Source of the DNA: Melastoma dodecandrum
Lineage: Eukaryota > Streptophyta > Magnoliopsida > Myrtales > Melastomataceae
NCBI GenBank assembly: GCA_029817715.1
Contig: JARUPY010000474.1
Location: 2,666,001-2,730,000 of the forward strand
Length of the DNA: 64,000 bases
Reading direction: 5' to 3'
Under the pieces are notes generated by a model, which did not search any database, was not told the origin of the DNA, and was given only the letters and a program-made list of their open reading frames with translations. Positions 58,920 to 64,000 of the stretch are shown piece after piece. The position numbers were made by a program, and so were the translations under genes. Within the stretch, counting starts at the first letter, position 1; each line of letters begins with the position of its first letter.

Positions 58920-60242
58920 ATGAATCCGGAGGAGTTCTTAGCGCTAACCTGCCATGAAGAGGAGTACCAGGGCCAGCCTTCTTCCTGGTGCCAGCTGGCC
59001 ACAGGAGGTGCTCTGTTGTGGCAGTCTCCCCTACCATATCCTTCTGAAGCAGTCATGCGGAGGACCTCCGAGTCGCCTGTCTCCGCATTTCCTGGGATGG
59101 ATAACTTCATGGGTTTTCCTCCACATGGTGCGGACGGAATAGGCCGTTCGACCCGTGAGGAAACCCTAAGTTGTGAAGGGATAACTCCAGAGTTCCCAAT
59201 TTCCCTATGTGCTGAGAAAATATCGATCAATATGAATAACCGACCGGAGACCATGGCGCCCTCTAGTGCTAGAAGCCAGAACTTCTCTGAGTCATTGTCC
59301 CAAAAGGTCTGAGAGTTTCAAGATCGTGGCTGATTACTAAATCCGTGATTAACAAAACGTGCCATCTTTCATTGTTTACCAGGTTTCTCAATCGCGAAAA
59401 CAATCTCCAAACATCATCACAGGAAATTTTGCCACAACAATCCCTCAGTTAACTAAAAAACCAAGAATCAGGTGGACAAAGTATCTCCATGGCAAGTTCG
59501 TGGAATGTGTGAACCATCTCGGTGGCGCTGAAAGTACGTTGTGACTCCTTGAAAGGTAATATTGATATAGGCAATTTGACAAACTTCAGCCGGTCTTCCG
59601 CAGATGCCACTCCGAAAGAAATACTGAAGATGATGGGTTCAGATGGGTTGACTGCTTCCCACATCAAGAGTCATTTGCAGGTATTTGATCCATGGGAGTT
59701 TCAGTTATATATATTTGTGCAAATTAATAAGTTTTAATTGGTTTTAAAACTCTATTCGAGCGGACAGAAGTATCGATTGTACAAATATGCCCCATGCACT
59801 GCAAAAGGTGAATTCCAGTCTGACTCTTTTCGGTGGATTGCATGGTTAAGACACGTAGTGATTCTGTTCCTAACCAACACTGCAGAACCGTTCCCAAGAA
59901 GAAACAGTGTTCCTAACCAGCACTGCAGCGCGATTCTGATCAGAGAGACAGCAGTGCTCCAGTTAAGCATGCTATGGCAACTCAATGAACAACTCGAGGT
60001 ATGCATCAGATCGATCTAGTAATCGCTGCTCGAGCCACCAATTGTTTGCCATTCCTTTCGGCGTATGTATATTTAATTAGTTTAAGAATTAGGGACAAAT
60101 CAGCATATGAGACTCCCGAAGCTAATACAGCAATGTTTTGTTGCAACAGATTCAAAATAACTTGCAGGCAAGGATCGAGGAACAAGCAAGGGAACTCAAG
60201 ATGATGAGGGATCAGCAAGAGAAGGTGGGAGAAATGATTTAA
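58920..60242 (+). CDS. GARP/MYB-CC (PHR1-like) transcription factor, six exons
   Basis: Inferred exons: 58920-59306, 59383-59533, 59604-59680, 59768-59807, 59886-59998, 60150-60242; every intron is GT-AG and phases match (0,1,0,1,0), giving 286 residues. The GARP DNA-binding domain (about 154-212) reads 'KPRIRWTKYLHGKFVECVNH', then LGGAENATPKEILKMM, 'GLTASHIKSHLQKYRLYKY', with the hallmark SHLQKYR. A coiled coil follows with LNEQLE (251-256) and 'IQNNLQARIEEQARELKMM', equal to the LHEQLE motif of MYB-CC proteins. Such proteins bind DNA as dimers; PHR1 relatives control phosphate-starvation genes. The domain is diverged (WTKYLH for the usual WTPELH). A further frame-consistent stretch after the TAA (to about 60345) suggests a once longer C terminus. 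Confidence 0.8.
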
Positions 60243-62424
60243 AGAACTGAGCAAATGAAATGTCTCGAACACATGCAGCTGCTAATTCCAAAAATGTCGG
60301 AAGGCATTTTAAATGTAATGCCCACACAAGGACTGCCGAGGTGATCAAACCCCGGTGGATATTTAAAATGAAACGAAGCTTTTTCATTACCAGCATGGAC
60401 TTTGAGCAGAAACATAGGATTAGGGCAACCTTTCATTGACTAATATTATATCGAATAATGATAAAAAAAAATTAATTATTTTTATTAAATGAAAATAACC
60501 GATACCAGAATCGACCTCTCAATTTTCAAGTAGGTTCCTAGAGGTTATTTATGGGTAAGTTCTATGTTGGAAAAATTAGGACATCGGATAGGTTTCACGT
60601 TCTTAGAAGGAACTAATCTTAACCTAGGATCACACAACCCTAGTTACCGCAACATATCAAATTACAAAACATTTGTCGAAGATTAGCACCTCTTGAATGA
60701 GAGTTCAAAACTCAATTCAAAGCCATTTACGAAATAGAATCGGCAATATGGTAACGAGGGTGTGGCGCAAAGCAGGCGTGAGCATTCGATATTTCGGTAA
60801 ATACCAAATTATCGAATTTTTTTCTTACCGAGGTTTTAGTAATGCAACCAAGTAAACCCACGATCAACACTTCTAGATAAAACCCAACTATGAAGCCAGG
60901 ACAATATAATAACCACATACGCATACCAATAGAAGTACAGCCTTCAAGCAAAAATCTCGAAACCCCAGATCCAACACGAGAATCGACTAACCCCGATATA
61001 AAACCTAGTGCAAGCAACCGAAAGGGGACAGAAACGAGAGGCTCGCCATATGGGTGGGGTGAGAGGCAAAGCCTCTATCCCACGATTTGTGGAGGAAAAC
61101 CTTTCTCCCTCCGAACTCATCTTAAACGAAGAAATAACCTAACCGGCATAATCTTAGTGAACCCATATAGAAGACAATAACAACTGAGGGTAGGAAAAAG
61201 GGGATGAGAGCGTACCTCGACTACTTCGCCCTCGTTACTCGCCGTCTTCTTCGAACCTCAATTCGCAGTCTGGTCGGGTTTGCAGCATGTACACACCAAT
61301 CGCTCTGTCTCTAGCTTGCCGGAGTCATGGGCGCCTCTCCTTGGCCGTGTCTTGGAGTGGAGAACGCGCCTTGCCCAAAATCCGAAAGAGCATCTCCTCC
61401 TCGCTTCCCATTTCCTTCTCGAAAAAGAAAACCTTCTCCCCAAGAATGTGTGATGAGGAGTCCTGCGAGCCTTCCCTCGTTTTCTTTTCTTTTATTCATA
61501 ATAATAAATCATAATTAGCTAACCTGGTCACTCAAGTCTAAGGATCATCGCAATTTGGTCTGAGATTTTACATCAGGCCTATAGGTTTCCAAGCACATTG
61601 TTAAAAGGGGGCCCAATTTTTTGTCGGTCCAAAAAAAATTCGGTAATTTGGTAAATATCGATTTTTTTTTTAATTCTCGATCCCAATTTCGGTTACCGTT
61701 TTAATAAATTCTTACTTCCAGTCCCGATTTCAACTATCGGAATATCGATCCCGAAATTTCGAAATTAAAATTTCGGGATTTCGGGATCGGTTTACTGAAA
61801 TTTTCGTTCACCCCTAGCGCGAAGGCTCTGTTTAGGAACTTTCTTCAGGGTAGGAAAATGATAATAAAAAAAGTAGAAGAATAGGAGGCAAAAGGTTAAC
61901 ATTAGACTGGATTCCATTTTCAGTTAATGACACAATTAGCCTTTACATTTTTGCGTAGAAATTCGGTAATTTCCCTGTCCTCATTGCAAAATAAGAAAAT
62001 ATGGCAACCTCTTTTCTTCCCTTTACAAATACAAATCGTATTTAAAAAAAAAGCCACGTTGATTTGGCTAGATTATATCCAAGATCGTCCAATACGCGAG
62101 CCTTCGTTCTTCACTCGCTTGTGTGAGAAGAATAAAATGAGAATTCAAGGTCCTCTATATCGGAGTCTTCAGGGTTGACACCATGACTCGGGCGTTGCGG
62201 AGCTGTAGATGGACTGGGGTGGACCCTCCCTTGACTGCTAGAAGGGCCTGCCGTATACCTTCTCTCGATGGCTTCCAATTTGAAAGATGAATAGTTAGAT
62301 ATGTCGATAGTATCACAGGAATACACCAAAAATTAGGAAACACAAGATATATGTAAGTTTATAAGAATACATTGGGAACTCGAGATACATAGTTAGATTG
62401 TAACCCAATATGACGATGTACTAT
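60243..62424. other. Intergenic DNA downstream of the MYB-CC gene
   Basis: Starts with the 3' flank of the gene. No other gene is supported. 61620-61815 has repeated 'tttcgg..atttcgg..gatcgg' words ending 'cgttcacccct', like a degenerate non-autonomous element; 60500-60640 has a similar 'accagaatcgacctc..taggttcc' style also seen near 56790-56890. I cannot define ends. Confidence 0.4.
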
Positions 62425-63621
62425 TGTACATGCTTCATAGGACCCTTGCACGCACGTGCCATTTCGGGCGTCACGAGGATCCGGGTCTGCTCCCCGGGTG
62501 CCTTCCAGATGGCGCCTCGACTAGAGTGTCGGGGCGCTGCTGAGGAGTCTGAGGTGGATCATCTCTCGATTCCTAATCGAGCCTGCACGGCCCTCTTCGA
62601 TCGTCTCCAAGCTCCCTAGGAGGCAACGGACGAAAAGCGGAGCATAATTCGTAAAAGAAAGCTTAAGGAGGATCCATAGTAGCTCGTGTCACCTTCAACC
62701 ATCCATGATGGTTTCATTTAAAACATTTTGTCGTTGCTTAACCTAGGTAAGCTAATATGAGTCGCAACCGACTTGCAACTGACTTATTTTTATGAACTGC
62801 TTAAGTCCAAAAAATAGTTAGTTCGGAAATTCCTATTTAATAACTTTTACACTCACATACGGTGGCGTTTGCTCCAAAATGTGTTGCTAGTTACAGGGGT
62901 TATACCCGATCCGGGCTTTAAACCAGATGCATGTCGTTGTTTTATGGGTGCTGGACCTGATCTGAGCTTTAGGCCCAAACTCTTGTCTAGAGGTTACTGG
63001 CATTCGACCCAATCTAGGCGTTGTACCTGGACTCATGCGAGATGATCACAAGCACAATCACATACAAGTACTTAGATCAAATTAACGGGGATGGATGGTG
63101 ACCGTAGGTCTATGCGCTTGGGTCCACAACCCGTTTTAGGTGGATAAAAGAAAGATCGGGAGCCCGCAACTTCCCTCATGTACCTGAGGCCTACCGAGAT
63201 GGCATTTTATCGGCTAGGCTTATTAGTTTGGGGCCGCTTTAGAAGAGAGCTTCCACCGTAGTCTGTACCCCACGCGCCACTCGTTTTATGAACGGTCTTT
63301 GAGATCCGCTTTGTCAAATTCCGCAGAATTATCATTTGCTTTTTCATACGAAATAAATCTAAGATTTGGTTAGTTATGCTATCAAAAGAATGGAAATCAT
63401 ATCATTCATTAAGTGGATAGATCAATGGAAAACACGTTTATCAAATTTCACAAAGATCCAACGGTGGTATATCGACTTACGCAAGCACAATGTCGGACAT
63501 TCACACAGACTTCTCTATTTTCTACAAATTAAGAGATCAAAGAAAAATGAAAAATGTAATGTGTATAAGATAAATATATACACAATATATCCAAATAACG
63601 ACATTTAAATGAAAGACATAC
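62425..63621 (-). mobile_element. Repeat R, copy R4
   Basis: Same orientation as R1. It matches in the terminal block ('cgcacgtgcc', 'gatccgggtctgctcccc', 'gcctcgact', 'cgctgctgagga', 'cgattcctaatcgagcc'), then 'gcttaacctaggtaagcta', 'gtcgcaaccgactt', 'aattcctatttaataac', 'ggtggcgtttgctcc', and 'ggccgcttta..cacgcgccactcg..tttgagatccgctttgtc'. The donor-proximal end is unclear; AATAG|GTATGTC on the minus strand at 63622/63621 is a possible border but homology there is weak. Confidence 0.6.
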
Positions 63622-64000
63622 CTATTATTGTTGGTGGCAGTTTAACAGTGAGATCAATTAACATCGCATCAAGAACGAGGCTACGACGTAAAGAAAGTTT
63701 AGCTTCGCATGTGTTCTGCTCATCGGTTAATCTCTAATAGCCGTTTAGTCTTTGGAATGGAATTTTTGATGGAATGGAGTGGGAAGAGGGAAAAAAATAT
63801 AATGATTAGGAAGAGAATTGCTTAAGGAAATAGCATGTTTAGCTCAAGAATAAAGAAAATGAGATTAGGGGAATGGATTAGAAAAGGAAATGGGCATTCC
63901 CTACCACGAGCAAGGGAATGCTCATTCCTTCTGTTTTCCTTGAAAATTAAGGAAATAAACTTGAATTAAGGAGATGAAAAACGAGAAATACATAGTATTA
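63622..64000. other. AT-rich end of the window
   Basis: No supported gene or repeat border. Purine-rich with repeated 'ggaatgga' words near 63750-63950. Confidence 0.45.

Noticed and set aside
58868..59254. Minus-strand frames opposite exon 1 of the MYB-CC gene
   Set aside because: Antisense shadows of a coding exon.

Overview
This is eukaryotic plant nuclear DNA. It contains a plant oleate desaturase with the typical intron in its 5' untranslated region, a six-exon plant GARP/MYB-CC gene with GT-AG introns, AT-rich intergenic DNA, and many nested LTR retrotransposons. Codon and motif style fit a eudicot; the species cannot be read from the sequence.

Layout. 1-1.9 kb: a cut-off Athila-like LTR and a gag remnant. 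1.9-5.0 kb: FAD2 on the minus strand with its intron, 5' UTR exon and TATA box. 5-11.9 kb: AT-rich intergenic DNA with no gene I can support. 11.9-14.1 kb: a Ty1/copia gag remnant cut by a 1.5-kb repeat that I call R (copy R1). 14.1-24.5 kb: a complete but mutated Ty3/gypsy chromovirus (2.4-kb LTRs, 5-bp target duplication, iMet primer site). 24.5-27.1 kb: GC-rich DNA holding a broken piece of ribose-5-phosphate isomerase. 27.5-33.2 kb: copia fragments joined head to head, two copies of a 0.7-kb LTR-like repeat, and a 2.0-kb solo LTR nested in the second. 34.9-45.4 kb: a small host gene, probably DUF761-like, split by a 9.5-kb Athila-type element whose gag and pol are open apart from one in-frame TGA. 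45.4-50.5 kb: decayed DNA and GC-rich DNA with an EF-1alpha pseudogene piece. 50.5-56.6 kb: R copies R3 and R2 on either side of a decayed Ty3/gypsy Tat-like gag-protease region. 58.9-60.2 kb: the intact-looking MYB-CC gene. 62.4-63.6 kb: a fourth R copy.

How it fits together. Only two host genes look intact, FAD2 and the MYB-CC gene; they have no evident functional link. The rest is a record of insertions. The chromovirus landed inside the GC-rich segment next to R1. A solo LTR landed in another LTR. The Athila element landed in a host coding region and left an exact GTGGT duplication.

The most unusual pattern is the R repeat. R1 and R3 are full-length, begin (in their inferred sense) at a 5' splice-donor-like GT next to a TATA box, and are preceded by GC-rich sequence carrying unrelated host gene fragments (ribose-5-phosphate isomerase for R1, EF-1alpha for R3) in the same orientation. 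This looks like a repeat family with repeated host-sequence capture. That is inference and needs family-wide alignment.
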